Shown: positions 25,072 through 32,265 of the stretch, in pieces
How positions within the stretch are numbered: the first letter of the stretch is position 1
Layout: every line of letters begins with the position of its first letter
Assembly (NCBI RefSeq): GCF_041435095.1
Contig: NZ_CP108025.1
Span: forward strand, 2,604,001-2,668,000
Direction of reading: 5' to 3'
Length of the DNA: 64,000 bases
DNA from: Kitasatospora sp. NBC_00315
GTDB taxonomy: Bacteria > Actinomycetota > Actinomycetes > Streptomycetales > Streptomycetaceae
Made by a program: the position numbers and the translations under genes
Notes under the pieces: model-generated
Told to the model about the DNA's origin: nothing
Databases searched by the model: none
The model's input: the letters and a program-made list of their open reading frames with translations, nothing else

Positions 25072-25903
25072 ACCTCTCCATCTCGTCGATGATCAAGGCA
25101 GCAGACTCGCTGGTCGAGAGTGCGTCCGCCCGAAGCACATCATAGTCTCGACGATGACGGGCAATCAGTTTCGGTTCCTCACCGAAATGCCCTCGATCCA
25201 AGCTCTCCGAGTAGACCAGTTCATGTCCGTCAACCATGGTCAGAAGTGTCATCGAGATATCGGGCAGCGTCAGGTTCTCCAGATGGAAGGCAGCCACCTG
25301 GAGGATGACGTTCGGCCGCTGCGCGACGGCCAGCAGGCGCGCCAACTGCCCTCGCATCACAACAGGACCCCCGACCGTTCGCCGGATCGCGCTCTCGTCG
25401 AGAACAACCACCAGCAAGGGAGCGTCATCTGTCATGAAGCGGTGCTGGCGACTCATTCGGGCATTGACCCGCTCCTCGATCGAGAAAGCGTTCTCCGACC
25501 ACGCCTCACGCGAGAAGAGGGCCCGCGCGTACTCCTCGGTCTGCAGGAGGCCATAGATTCGAGAAGCCTGGAACGTCCTGATGGCAGTCGCCTCCGCCTC
25601 CAAGTCGGCGAACCGCTTGAACCAATCAGGATGTTCGACATCACCGGCGTACCAGTCGACCCGCGACCACATCCGCAGCAGCGAGCCGTCCATCCGCAGT
25701 ACCTGGTCGCAGCTTCGGGCGAAGTGCTCCTGCGGCACGCGCTGGCCGGACTCGACCCGGGTGACCAGCGTCCGGTCGCAGTGCAGGAGTTTGGCCAGTT
25801 CGGCCTGGGAGTAGCCGGCGGATTCGCGGGCGTGCTGCAGTTCGCCGCCGAACAGCACCGCCGAACTGACGGTCGAACCGGACTCGGGCCTGCGTCGCGG
25901 CAT
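24947..25903 (-). CDS. XRE-family regulator with DUF5753 domain
   Basis: 318 residues from ATG 25903. Residues 17-70 are the XRE HTH (LQHARESAGYSQAELAKLL, VTRVESGQRVP). Residues 95-270 are DUF5753 (WFKRFADLEAEATAIRTFQA, YARALF, LLVVVLDESAIRRTVGG, NVILQVAAFHLEN, LVYSESLDRGHF). Members usually stop close to the start of the DUF397 gene; here the frame runs on for about 41 residues, 125 nt into the DUF397 coding sequence in another frame, with an Arg/Gln/Pro-rich tail unlike the family. Loss of the original stop is the likely cause. It is divergent from the GHKL ATPase gene, completing the common streptomycete cluster. Confidence 0.88.
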   Translation of the reverse strand: MPRRRPESGSTVSSAVLFGGELQHARESAGYSQAELAKLLHCDRTLVTRVESGQRVPQEHFARSCDQVLRMDGSLLRMWSRVDWYAGDVEHPDWFKRFADLEAEATAIRTFQASRIYGLLQTEEYARALFSREAWSENAFSIEERVNARMSRQHRFMTDDAPLLVVVLDESAIRRTVGGPVVMRGQLARLLAVAQRPNVILQVAAFHLENLTLPDISMTLLTMVDGHELVYSESLDRGHFGEEPKLIARHRRDYDVLRADALSTSESAALIIDEMERYDDHDQRGLRSSGVAQEQLQRLQRRRVHRGGPRVPRPRPRA

Positions 25904-25983
25904 GCTCAACCCCCGTAGTGACGTGCGCCCCTGGCACCATCGATCGGTCGTCACGGTATCCCGGCACACCGATGCTTGTTAGC

Positions 25984-25999
25984 GGAACGGATCTGTTCC
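25984..25999. promoter_or_regulatory. GGAAC-N6-GTTCC palindrome between XRE and ATPase genes
   Basis: GGAAC-GGATCT-GTTCC lies in the 182-bp divergent region, about 85 bp from the XRE start and 87 bp from the ATPase start. It is a candidate operator for the XRE protein. Confidence 0.45.
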
Positions 26000-26085
26000 C
26001 TCGCTTTGCGTGAGGACGCGCGCCGGGGCTCGGCGCGCGTGCTCCGGAGCACACTCGATGGATCACGCCCGGAGGTGGCCCAGTC

Positions 26086-26550
26086 ATGCCCGAAACCCTC
26101 GACAGAACACCGGCCCTGGACGGCGAGTACGTCTGCTGGCTGCCGCGCCATCGCAGATCGCCGGGGGCGGCACGCCGGCTGCTGCGGGACTTCCTGGCCG
26201 AAAGGGCCGGTGGCGGGCGGTTCCTGGAGACCGGGGAGCTGCTCCTCAGCGAGCTGGTCACCAACGCGGTCGAGCACGCCAGGGTGTCGGGGCGTCTGAT
26301 CAAGGTGCGGTACGCACTGCGGGGCGGGCGGCTGCGGGTCGAGGTGCACGACCCCGTGCCGGAGCGTCCCACCGTCCGGCAGGCGGCGGTGGAGGACGAG
26401 GACGGGCGGGGCATGCTGCTCGTCCGGGAGCTGTCCGAGCGCTGGGGCTGCTGCCCGCGCGCGGGCGGGGTGGGCAAGTTCGTCTGGTTCGAGTGCGCTC
26501 CGGCGGATCTCCCCCCGGGCCACGAGGTCGCCCGCGAGGTCCCGGCGTGA
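26086..26550 (+). CDS. GHKL-type ATP-binding protein (anti-sigma/RsbW-like)
   Basis: 154 residues with a Bergerat ATP-binding fold: N box LLLSELVTNAVEHA, G1 box VEVHDPVPERP and G2 box DEDGRGMLLVRELSERWG. GGAGGT nine bases before ATG 26086 supports the start. Proteins like this act as anti-sigma kinases or phosphorylation switches; streptomycetes have dozens beside XRE/DUF397 pairs. Its stop overlaps the next start (GTGA). Confidence 0.9.
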   Translation: MPETLDRTPALDGEYVCWLPRHRRSPGAARRLLRDFLAERAGGGRFLETGELLLSELVTNAVEHARVSGRLIKVRYALRGGRLRVEVHDPVPERPTVRQAAVEDEDGRGMLLVRELSERWGCCPRAGGVGKFVWFECAPADLPPGHEVAREVPA

Positions 26551-26972
26551 CGGGGGCGGCGGCGCGGCGGTGGCCGTGCATCGCCCGGCATCTCGGCGGA
26601 GCGGACGACCCCGGCGACACCACGTCGGCCGTTCTGCTGGACGCGGTCGAGTCCGCGCTCACGGCGGGGTCGGCCCGTGCGCGGACACTGGCGCAGGTGC
26701 TGGCCCCGGTCCGTGCCTACCTGCTGTGGGCGCTGGACGGATGGGAGGGTCCGGCGGAGCGGCCGTTCGAGGGCGGATCGGTCTTCGCCGGGGAGATCGG
26801 GCGCAGCGGTCGGCCGCCGGTGCGGGTACGGGTCGAGCTCCAGGCGCTCGGCGCGGCCGACGACCGTCTGGTGAACGCTCCTCCGGGGGCGGGGCGGCCC
26901 GCACCCGGCAGGAGCGCCGGGGTCACCGGGGTCGGCGGGGTCAGCCGGCCGGCGGGGTCTCGGGGCGGGTGA
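26547..26972 (+). CDS. Hypothetical protein coupled to the GHKL ATPase
   Basis: 141 residues starting at the GTG that overlaps the ATPase stop by four bases. No known family is recognised. The middle (VRAYLLWALDGWEGPAERPF, then strands rich in Val/Arg such as VRVRVELQALG) looks like a folded protein with normal composition; the last 40 residues are Gly/Pro-rich. The 3' end overlaps the convergent phosphatase gene by 32 nt. The coupling suggests a partner for the ATPase. Confidence 0.5.
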   Translation: MTGAAARRWPCIARHLGGADDPGDTTSAVLLDAVESALTAGSARARTLAQVLAPVRAYLLWALDGWEGPAERPFEGGSVFAGEIGRSGRPPVRVRVELQALGAADDRLVNAPPGAGRPAPGRSAGVTGVGGVSRPAGSRGG

Positions 26973-27624
26973 CGACGAGCCCGGCGGGGCTGTCCTCGTC
27001 GGCGCCCTCCACGGCCGGGCCGCCGAGCGGCGAGCCCATCCAGGAGTGCGCCTTCCAACCGTCGGCCGGTGTGCCCTCCAGGACCACCACGCCGGTGTTG
27101 TCCAGCGGGTGGGCGGCGGCGAACGGTACGTCCACGTTCTCGACCCGGGCCGCCGTCCACATCCGGATCGCCGCGCCGTGGCTGACCAGGACGGCGGTCC
27201 GCACCCCGGAGCCGGCGGCCTCGGCGACCACCTCGTCGAACCGGCCCAGCGCCTCCGTACCGCTCTCACCACCGGGCATCCGCCGCTCGGTGTCGCCGAG
27301 GGACCAGGCGAACGCCGTCCGCATGTACGTGCTGCCCGCCTCGTCGTCGCCGCGCATCTCCAGGTCGCCGGCGGTCAGTTCGCGCAGCCCGTCCCGGATC
27401 CGGACCTCCAGCCCGAGTGCCTCGGCCAGCGGGGCGGCGGTCTGCTGCGTGCGGATCAGCGTGGAGGCGTACAGCGCCTCGACGGCCTCCCCCTCCAGCG
27501 CGGCCGGCAGCGCGGCCGCCTGCCGGTGGCCGCGCTCCGTGAGCTCGGCGCCGGGCCGGGCGGTGTCCAGCAGGCGGCCGAGGTTGGACGACGTCTCTCC
27601 GTGGCGAATCAGCAGCAGTCGCAT
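26941..27624 (-). CDS. Histidine phosphatase family protein (phosphoglycerate-mutase-like)
   Basis: 227 residues from ATG 27624. The catalytic RHG motif is LLLIRHGETSSNLGR at the N-terminus, the second His is in VLVSHGAAIRMW, and the supporting Arg/Glu residues are in LYASTLIRTQQTA and LREL. Such enzymes dephosphorylate small phosphoesters, or sometimes proteins, through a phosphohistidine. The specificity cannot be read from the sequence. It converges on the small ATPase-coupled gene. Confidence 0.92.
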   Translation of the reverse strand: MRLLLIRHGETSSNLGRLLDTARPGAELTERGHRQAAALPAALEGEAVEALYASTLIRTQQTAAPLAEALGLEVRIRDGLRELTAGDLEMRGDDEAGSTYMRTAFAWSLGDTERRMPGGESGTEALGRFDEVVAEAAGSGVRTAVLVSHGAAIRMWTAARVENVDVPFAAAHPLDNTGVVVLEGTPADGWKAHSWMGSPLGGPAVEGADEDSPAGLVVTRPETPPAG

Positions 27625-27793
27625 GGTGCGGGTCCGGCTCCGATCTCGATCCTGTACGGGCGGCCGGTGCGGGCACCCGGGCCTCCATGGTGCCAGGGCG
27701 GGGCGCTCCTGACAGGCGGACGCGGGCGGCGGAGCGGTGGTGATCGCCACGCCGCGCACGGCCCGGCGGGCCCCGGACGGCGCGCGGCGGCCG

Positions 27794-28753
27794 TCAGCCC
27801 GCGTCCCGGCCCCGGAAGGTGCGGCGGTACTCGCGGGGAGCCAGGCCGATCCGGCGCACGAAGGCGGGGCGCAGCGAGACGGCGGAGCTGAAACCGCAGC
27901 GGACGGCGATCTCGTCCACCGGCAGGTCGGTCCCCTCCAGCAGCCGCTGGACGGCCAGCACCCGCTGCTCCGCCAGCCAGCGCTGCGGAGTGGTGCCGGT
28001 GGTCTCGACGAAGCGGCGGGCGAACGAGCGCTCCGACATCAGGGCGACGCCCGCCATCCGGCGGACCGTCCAGGGCTCGGCCGGCGCGGCCAGCACCTCC
28101 GTGCGGACCCGGGTCAGCGGGTCGTCGCCGGTCTCCTCGGGGACGGGCGAGGGGATGAACTGGGCCTGGCCGCCGGCCCGGAACGGCGCGGTGACCATGA
28201 AGCGGGCGATCGCGGCGGCGGCCTGCTGGCCGTGGGCGGAGCGGACCAGGTGCAGGCAGAGATCGATGCCGGCGGCGACACCGGCGGACGTCCAGATCTC
28301 GCCGTCGCCGGTGAACAGCACGGTGGGGTCGACGCGCACGGCGGGATGGCGCTCGGCGAGTTCGCCCGCGAGCGCCCAGTGCGTGGTGGCGTCGCGACCG
28401 TCCAGCAGTCCCGCGTCCGCCAGGACGAAGGCGCCCGAGCAGAGGGAGGCGACCGGGATGCCGTGCGCGTGGACGGCGCGCAGCGCGGCGTGGACGGCCG
28501 GGTCGACCGGCGACAGCGGGTCCTCGACTCCGGGCACCACCACCAGGTCACAGGTCAGCAGGGTGTCCAGGCCGTGGTCGGGGACGCGCTCCAGGCCACC
28601 GCCGAACCGGACCCGGGCGCCGTCGGGTCCGCAGATCCGCAGATCGAAGGCCGGCAGGCCGAGCCGTCCCGGGCGCCCGGACCACACCTCGCCGATCACC
28701 GAGTAGTCGAAGGCCCGTACGCGGTCGAAGATCAGGCAGCCCACTGTGCGCAT
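27794..28753 (-). CDS. GlxA-family transcriptional regulator (DJ-1/PfpI domain plus AraC HTH)
   Basis: 319 residues. Residues 1-190 are a DJ-1/PfpI-like domain that senses rather than cleaves (VVVPGVEDPLS, SLCSGAFVLADAGLLDG, TTHWALAGELAERHP). Residues 205-315 hold two AraC-type helix-turn-helices (SERSFARRFVETTGTTPQRW and VDEIAVRCGFSSAVSLRPAF). The family regulates amino-acid derivative, carnitine or developmental genes. A Cys is kept at the nucleophile-elbow position (SLCSGAF), as in many GlxA proteins. Confidence 0.92.
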   Translation of the reverse strand: MRTVGCLIFDRVRAFDYSVIGEVWSGRPGRLGLPAFDLRICGPDGARVRFGGGLERVPDHGLDTLLTCDLVVVPGVEDPLSPVDPAVHAALRAVHAHGIPVASLCSGAFVLADAGLLDGRDATTHWALAGELAERHPAVRVDPTVLFTGDGEIWTSAGVAAGIDLCLHLVRSAHGQQAAAAIARFMVTAPFRAGGQAQFIPSPVPEETGDDPLTRVRTEVLAAPAEPWTVRRMAGVALMSERSFARRFVETTGTTPQRWLAEQRVLAVQRLLEGTDLPVDEIAVRCGFSSAVSLRPAFVRRIGLAPREYRRTFRGRDAG

Positions 28754-28918
28754 GGCGGAAATCTATCGATCGGCGGCTCCCCCGGTCCTCACCGGCCCCT
28801 GACGACCCCCGCACGATGGGACGCAGGACGGACACCAGCGCCTTCGACGCCCGCTCACCGTCGCCCCCGACGGGCGGGCCGGCCGGCGCCGGATCGCCCG
28901 GCCGCCGCCGGCCGGCGC

Positions 28919-29464
28919 TCAGGGCGAGGGCTCCTCGGCCAGCGTGCGGCGGAGGTTGACCCGGGCGCGGTAGGTGAGGGTCTTGACCGCGCCGACCCGC
29001 AGGCCGATCCGGGTGGCGATCTCCTTGGAGCTCAGACCGCCCCAGTAGCGGAGTGTCACCGCCGTCCGCTGGTGGTCGTTCAGGGCCGAGAGCGCCGCGA
29101 ATACCCGGTCGGCCTCGACGATCGCCATCACGAGATCCTCCACCCGAATACCCGCGTCGGTGTCGGCGACGGTCTCGAAGGCCGACTCCCGACGGGTCGA
29201 GCGCCGTTTGTCGTGGTCGAGCATCAGATTACGGGCGATGGTGATTATCCAGGCCCCCATGTCGGTGCCGGTGAACTGGTATCCGCCGATTCCCGCCATT
29301 GCCCTGACAAAAGTGTCCTGGGTCAGATCCTCGGCCAGTGCGCGATTCCCGGTGCGTCGCGTCAGGAATGACAGCACTCGACCCTGATAGAGCCGATACA
29401 GCTCGGTCCAGGCAGCGCTGTCGCCGGCCTTGGCGGCCTCGATCAGCGCCGGCGTGACAGTCAT
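28919..29464 (-). CDS. ECF-type RNA polymerase sigma factor
   Basis: 181 residues. Region 2 covers about residues 20-85 (LAEDLTQDTFVRAMAGI, then WIITIARNLMLDHDKRR); region 4 covers about 120-175 (LNDHQRTAVTLRYWGGLSSK and EIATRIGLRVGAVKTLTYRA). There is no anti-sigma factor gene alongside. ATG 29464 has a strong GAAGGAGGTCC upstream. The gene diverges from an HTH regulator, and the shared 186-bp region carries repeated TGCAAG elements, so the HTH protein may control it. Confidence 0.9.
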   Translation of the reverse strand: MTVTPALIEAAKAGDSAAWTELYRLYQGRVLSFLTRRTGNRALAEDLTQDTFVRAMAGIGGYQFTGTDMGAWIITIARNLMLDHDKRRSTRRESAFETVADTDAGIRVEDLVMAIVEADRVFAALSALNDHQRTAVTLRYWGGLSSKEIATRIGLRVGAVKTLTYRARVNLRRTLAEEPSP

Positions 29465-29511
29465 GCCGGACCTCCTTCGTGGGGAAGGGCTGCCACGTTA
29501 GGAGGCCACGT

Positions 29512-29622
29512 GCAGGCGTGCAAGCGATTCCATGGAATTGACCCGTCCGCATCTCATCAAGAAGCAATGACCTGTGATGATGAAGAGAACGGGGGCTTGC
29601 GAGCATGCAAGCGCACGCCTGC
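29512..29622. promoter_or_regulatory. Repeat-rich control region between sigma factor and HTH gene
   Basis: GCAGGCGTGC at 29512-29521 recurs inverted as GCACGCCTGC at 29613-29622. TGCAAGCG occurs twice (29519-29526 and 29606-29613), and CTTGC-GAGCAT-GCAAG is a palindrome at 29596-29611. All lie between two divergent regulatory genes, suggesting a cooperative or looped operator. Confidence 0.5.
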
Positions 29623-29650
29623 CGAAGGCACACGCGATAGCCTGCGCGCC

Positions 29651-30106
29651 ATGCAGTTGACAGGTGACACCTCGGACGCGACCACCCCGGCCCAACGCTT
29701 CGGGGCCGTCGTCCACGAGGCCGCGCAACGAGCCGGCTACGACCTCACCCCGGGGACCGGCGGGCGCCTCGCACTGGCCCGGGAGACCGGAATGAGCGCT
29801 TCTGCGGTGGGCCGCATGCTGCGCGGCGAAACGCTTCCGAGACCCTCCCAATTCCAGCGAATTGCCCAGGTGGTGCACGTCGACCTGCACGAGCTGCTGG
29901 TGCGCGGCGGGATTGTTTCCGAGGATTCCGCAAACGATCTCGGTCGGGGTGTACGATCACCCATCACTCCCGAAGAAGCACTGGACAGCTGGGGTGTCAC
30001 CCACCCCGTGATCCGAAAATTCCTCCTCGCCACCATTGCGCAGGGAATCACCCTGCAGCGGGAGAGCGGGCACGAAAGTCGCGGGGGAGGCGCTGCGCAC
30101 ATGTAG
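29651..30106 (+). CDS. XRE-like helix-turn-helix protein
   Basis: 151 residues; ATG 29651 follows TAGCCT (29638-29643) by seven bases, a leaderless start. The N-terminal half is an XRE-type HTH (LALARETGMSASAVGRMLRG, then FQRIAQVVHVDLHELLVRGG). The C-terminal half (ITPEEALDSWGVTHPVIRKF, LLATIAQGITLQRES) is helical without a known family. It diverges from the ECF sigma factor and is followed after 14 bases by a small membrane protein, so the two may form an operon. Confidence 0.85.
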   Translation: MQLTGDTSDATTPAQRFGAVVHEAAQRAGYDLTPGTGGRLALARETGMSASAVGRMLRGETLPRPSQFQRIAQVVHVDLHELLVRGGIVSEDSANDLGRGVRSPITPEEALDSWGVTHPVIRKFLLATIAQGITLQRESGHESRGGGAAHM

Positions 30107-30120
30107 AGGTGAGGCCAGAA

Positions 30121-30615
30121 ATGCCGAGAATCCCGCCGAGGACGACCGACGGTCTGCGCGCGGCCGCAGCGATCGGCGGCATCGCCTCGATCGTGGCCGG
30201 CTCCTACGACTCCCGTTGGATCCCCGCCCTCGGCTGCCTCGCCGTCGTCACCCTGTCCGTCACGGAGTTCGCGCTGGCCCGGGTGCGCCGCTGGCTCGCC
30301 GGGGCCCGGGCGCGGGAGGAGCGGCAGCTCGCCCAGGTCACGGCGCGGCAGGGCGGTCCCACCCGCCGGGAACCGGAGGATGACGAGACGTCCGACGCGC
30401 TGCTTCGCCTGCTCGAAGCCGTCCATCAGGAGTTGAACCTCGCCAACGAGGAGGCGGCCAGGGCCCGCGCCGACCTCGCCGACCTCACCCGCGAGTGGAA
30501 CGCCCTCGTCCAGGAGTCGCTCTGCCGGCAGCTCGGCTTCTGCGGACCGCCCGGGCCGGACCGACCGTCACCCGGCAACCGCCCCCGGCCGCCCGGCCCG
30601 CCGGGACACCGCTGA
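30121..30615 (+). CDS. Small membrane protein with coiled coil
   Basis: 164 residues from ATG 30121 (GAGG six bases upstream; GTG 30109 is possible). Two hydrophobic segments (about residues 12-25 and 34-53, LGCLAVVTLSVTEFALA) are followed by an Arg/Glu-rich helix with heptad-like spacing (LLRLLEAVHQELNLANEEAA, RARADLADLTREWN) and a Pro/Gly-rich tail. No family is recognised. It follows the HTH gene closely and is probably co-expressed with it. Confidence 0.7.
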   Translation: MPRIPPRTTDGLRAAAAIGGIASIVAGSYDSRWIPALGCLAVVTLSVTEFALARVRRWLAGARAREERQLAQVTARQGGPTRREPEDDETSDALLRLLEAVHQELNLANEEAARARADLADLTREWNALVQESLCRQLGFCGPPGPDRPSPGNRPRPPGPPGHR

Positions 30616-30871
30616 GCGAGTGCACAGGAGCCCCACAAGCACCGGGCGCACCACGGGTCCCGGGCGTGCACGGTGTACGCGCGGTGACCCACACCGGGCG
30701 GCGGATCCGAAAGCACCACGCCCGACACCGTGTATCGGTCCGATGAACATTTCCCGGGCCGGTCGTATTGCCCGATTTGGCCGTTGCTCCCGGAAAGCAC
30801 CGTCACTACGCTCTCCCGGCCCGGCCCGGTTCTCTCGGGCGGGTCTCGAACCACACAGGGGAGCACGCCCG

Positions 30872-31294
30872 ATGGCGATCCGTAAGTCCACCATCCAGGA
30901 GCAGGTCGCCCAGGCGATCGCGTCGATCGAGCCGAACGACCGCCCGGTCGTCACGTTCCAGAGCATCACCGGGCCGAGCCCGTGGCTGATGAACGCCCTG
31001 GGCCTGATCGGCCAGCTCCTCGTCAAGTACTACTACGTGACGCTGACCGAGCGCGTGGTCGTGGTGCACCGTGCCTCGCGCATCTCCAACCGCCCGCAGG
31101 AGATCGTCCACGTCGTGCCGCTGGAGCAGGCCCGCCTGCTCGTCAGCGACGTGCGCCGCAACCCGCTCTGGAGCTCGCTGCGCTTCCAGTTCCCCGGCGA
31201 GGCCACCCCGACCCGCCTGAACGTCGGTCGCTACTGGCGTGCCGAGCTGGACGTCTTCGTCCCGGCCCTGACCGGGCAGCAGATCGCCGCCTGA
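30872..31294 (+). CDS. Conserved hypothetical protein, PH-like beta-rich fold suspected
   Basis: 140 residues from ATG 30872, with GGGGAG about nine bases upstream. A short amphipathic N-terminus (IRKSTIQEQVAQAIASIE) is followed by a hydrophobic patch (PWLMNALGLIGQLL) and alternating beta-strand-like stretches (YYYVTLTERVVVVHRAS, LVSDVRRNPLWSSLRFQFPG). The strand pattern resembles bacterial PH-like membrane-associated domains, but this is a guess. A strong hairpin follows immediately. Confidence 0.75.
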   Translation: MAIRKSTIQEQVAQAIASIEPNDRPVVTFQSITGPSPWLMNALGLIGQLLVKYYYVTLTERVVVVHRASRISNRPQEIVHVVPLEQARLLVSDVRRNPLWSSLRFQFPGEATPTRLNVGRYWRAELDVFVPALTGQQIAA

Positions 31295-31312
31295 CCCGGC
31301 ACCCGAAGCACG

Positions 31313-31352
31313 GTGAAGGGGGCCGGTCCCACCCGGGGCCGGCCCCCTTCAC
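31313..31352. terminator. 14-18 bp stem terminator
   Basis: GTGAAGGGGGCCGG (31313-31326) pairs perfectly with CCGGCCCCCTTCAC (31339-31352). TCCC and GGGG continue the stem inward around an ACCC loop. It sits between convergent genes and can serve both. Confidence 0.85.
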
Positions 31353-31423
31353 GCCGCTCCGGCGGATGCCGGGAGTGGCACGCCGGACGGTGACGGGGCC
31401 CGCGCGGCCCCCGGCTCACAGGC

Positions 31424-31996
31424 TCACAGGCCCCGGTCGTGGGCCCAGTCCGCGAGTACGCGGGCACAGGTGTCGACGGACTCGCGCCAGGTGCGGTCCG
31501 CGCCCGCCCCGGCCTCGTCGCTGACGTGCTTGACCAGCCGGATCGGCACCCCGGCCCGCTCGGCCACGGTCGCCAGCGCGTACCCCTCCATGTCGACCAG
31601 GTCGGCGCTGCGGGCCAGGCGTTCACGGGCCGCGGGATCGGAGACGAAGAGATCACCGGTGGCCAGCGTCGGACCCTTCTCGCCGACGGTGATCGGGGCG
31701 CCGTAGGTGCGGCCGGTCAGGGCGCGCAGCACCGGGGTGTCGATGTCGTGCTGGAGCACCTCGCCGATCTCGTGGGTGCCGGCCCAGCCCGGGCGCAGCG
31801 CCCCGGCGGTCCCCAGGTTCACGATCTCCGACGGCCGGTCGCCACCGGCCAGCACGGTCGCCAGCGCGGCAGTCGCGTTGATCTTCCCTATCCCGGTGAG
31901 CAGCACGGGAAGGCCCTCGCCGAGGTACGCCGCCTCCTCCTGGACGGCGACGACGAGGAGCGGGCGGTCGGGGGAGATCGTTCCGAGCAGACGCAT
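31424..31996 (-). CDS. Nucleoside phosphorylase/hydrolase-like protein (MTA/SAH nucleosidase superfamily)
   Basis: 190 residues of the PNP/UDP phosphorylase fold: VAVQEEAAYLGEGLPVLLTG (base of the first strand), GIGKINATAALATVL, IVNLGTAGAL and the nucleoside-binding loop DLVDMEGYALATVAERAG. It is shorter than typical MTA/SAH nucleosidases (about 230) and lacks some of the phosphate-site residues, so it should be a hydrolase, as are futalosine hydrolases. TACCAT lies six bases before ATG 31996, so the start is probably leaderless. Confidence 0.82.
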   Translation of the reverse strand: MRLLGTISPDRPLLVVAVQEEAAYLGEGLPVLLTGIGKINATAALATVLAGGDRPSEIVNLGTAGALRPGWAGTHEIGEVLQHDIDTPVLRALTGRTYGAPITVGEKGPTLATGDLFVSDPAARERLARSADLVDMEGYALATVAERAGVPIRLVKHVSDEAGAGADRTWRESVDTCARVLADWAHDRGL

Positions 31997-32182
31997 GGCG
32001 CCATGGTACGGAGCGCGCCCGGATGACCGGAAGTGTCGGTTTCACCCCCTCCTGGCCTGACCGGTACCGCAACCGCATAGGGTGCATCCCGCGTCGCCCT
32101 GTTCGGGACCGCCCCCGGCACGGCCCGCCACGGGGAGCGGGGCGGGCCACGGGGCCGAAGCTCAAGATCGGCGCAAGTCCGG

Positions 32183-32210
32183 TGTGACTGTCACGACCGG
32201 CGGCCATACT
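32183..32210 (+). promoter_or_regulatory. Promoter with overlapping palindrome in front of the PknG operon
   Basis: TGTGAC (32183-32188) and CATACT (32205-32210) form a -35/-10 pair with a 16-nt spacer. GTGAC-T-GTCAC (32184-32194) is a palindrome overlapping the -35 box, a good position for a repressor. Transcription would begin near 32217, leaving a leader of about 50 nt before GTG 32266. Confidence 0.5.
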
Positions 32211-32265
32211 GCTGGCAACGACCGGGCCCCGTACGCGGGCCGGGGGCTCTGGGGAGGGTGGGGCG

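Noticed and set aside
25025..25918. 297-residue plus-strand frame opposite the XRE gene
   Set aside because: No family similarity; the minus-strand XRE/DUF5753 reading is unambiguous.
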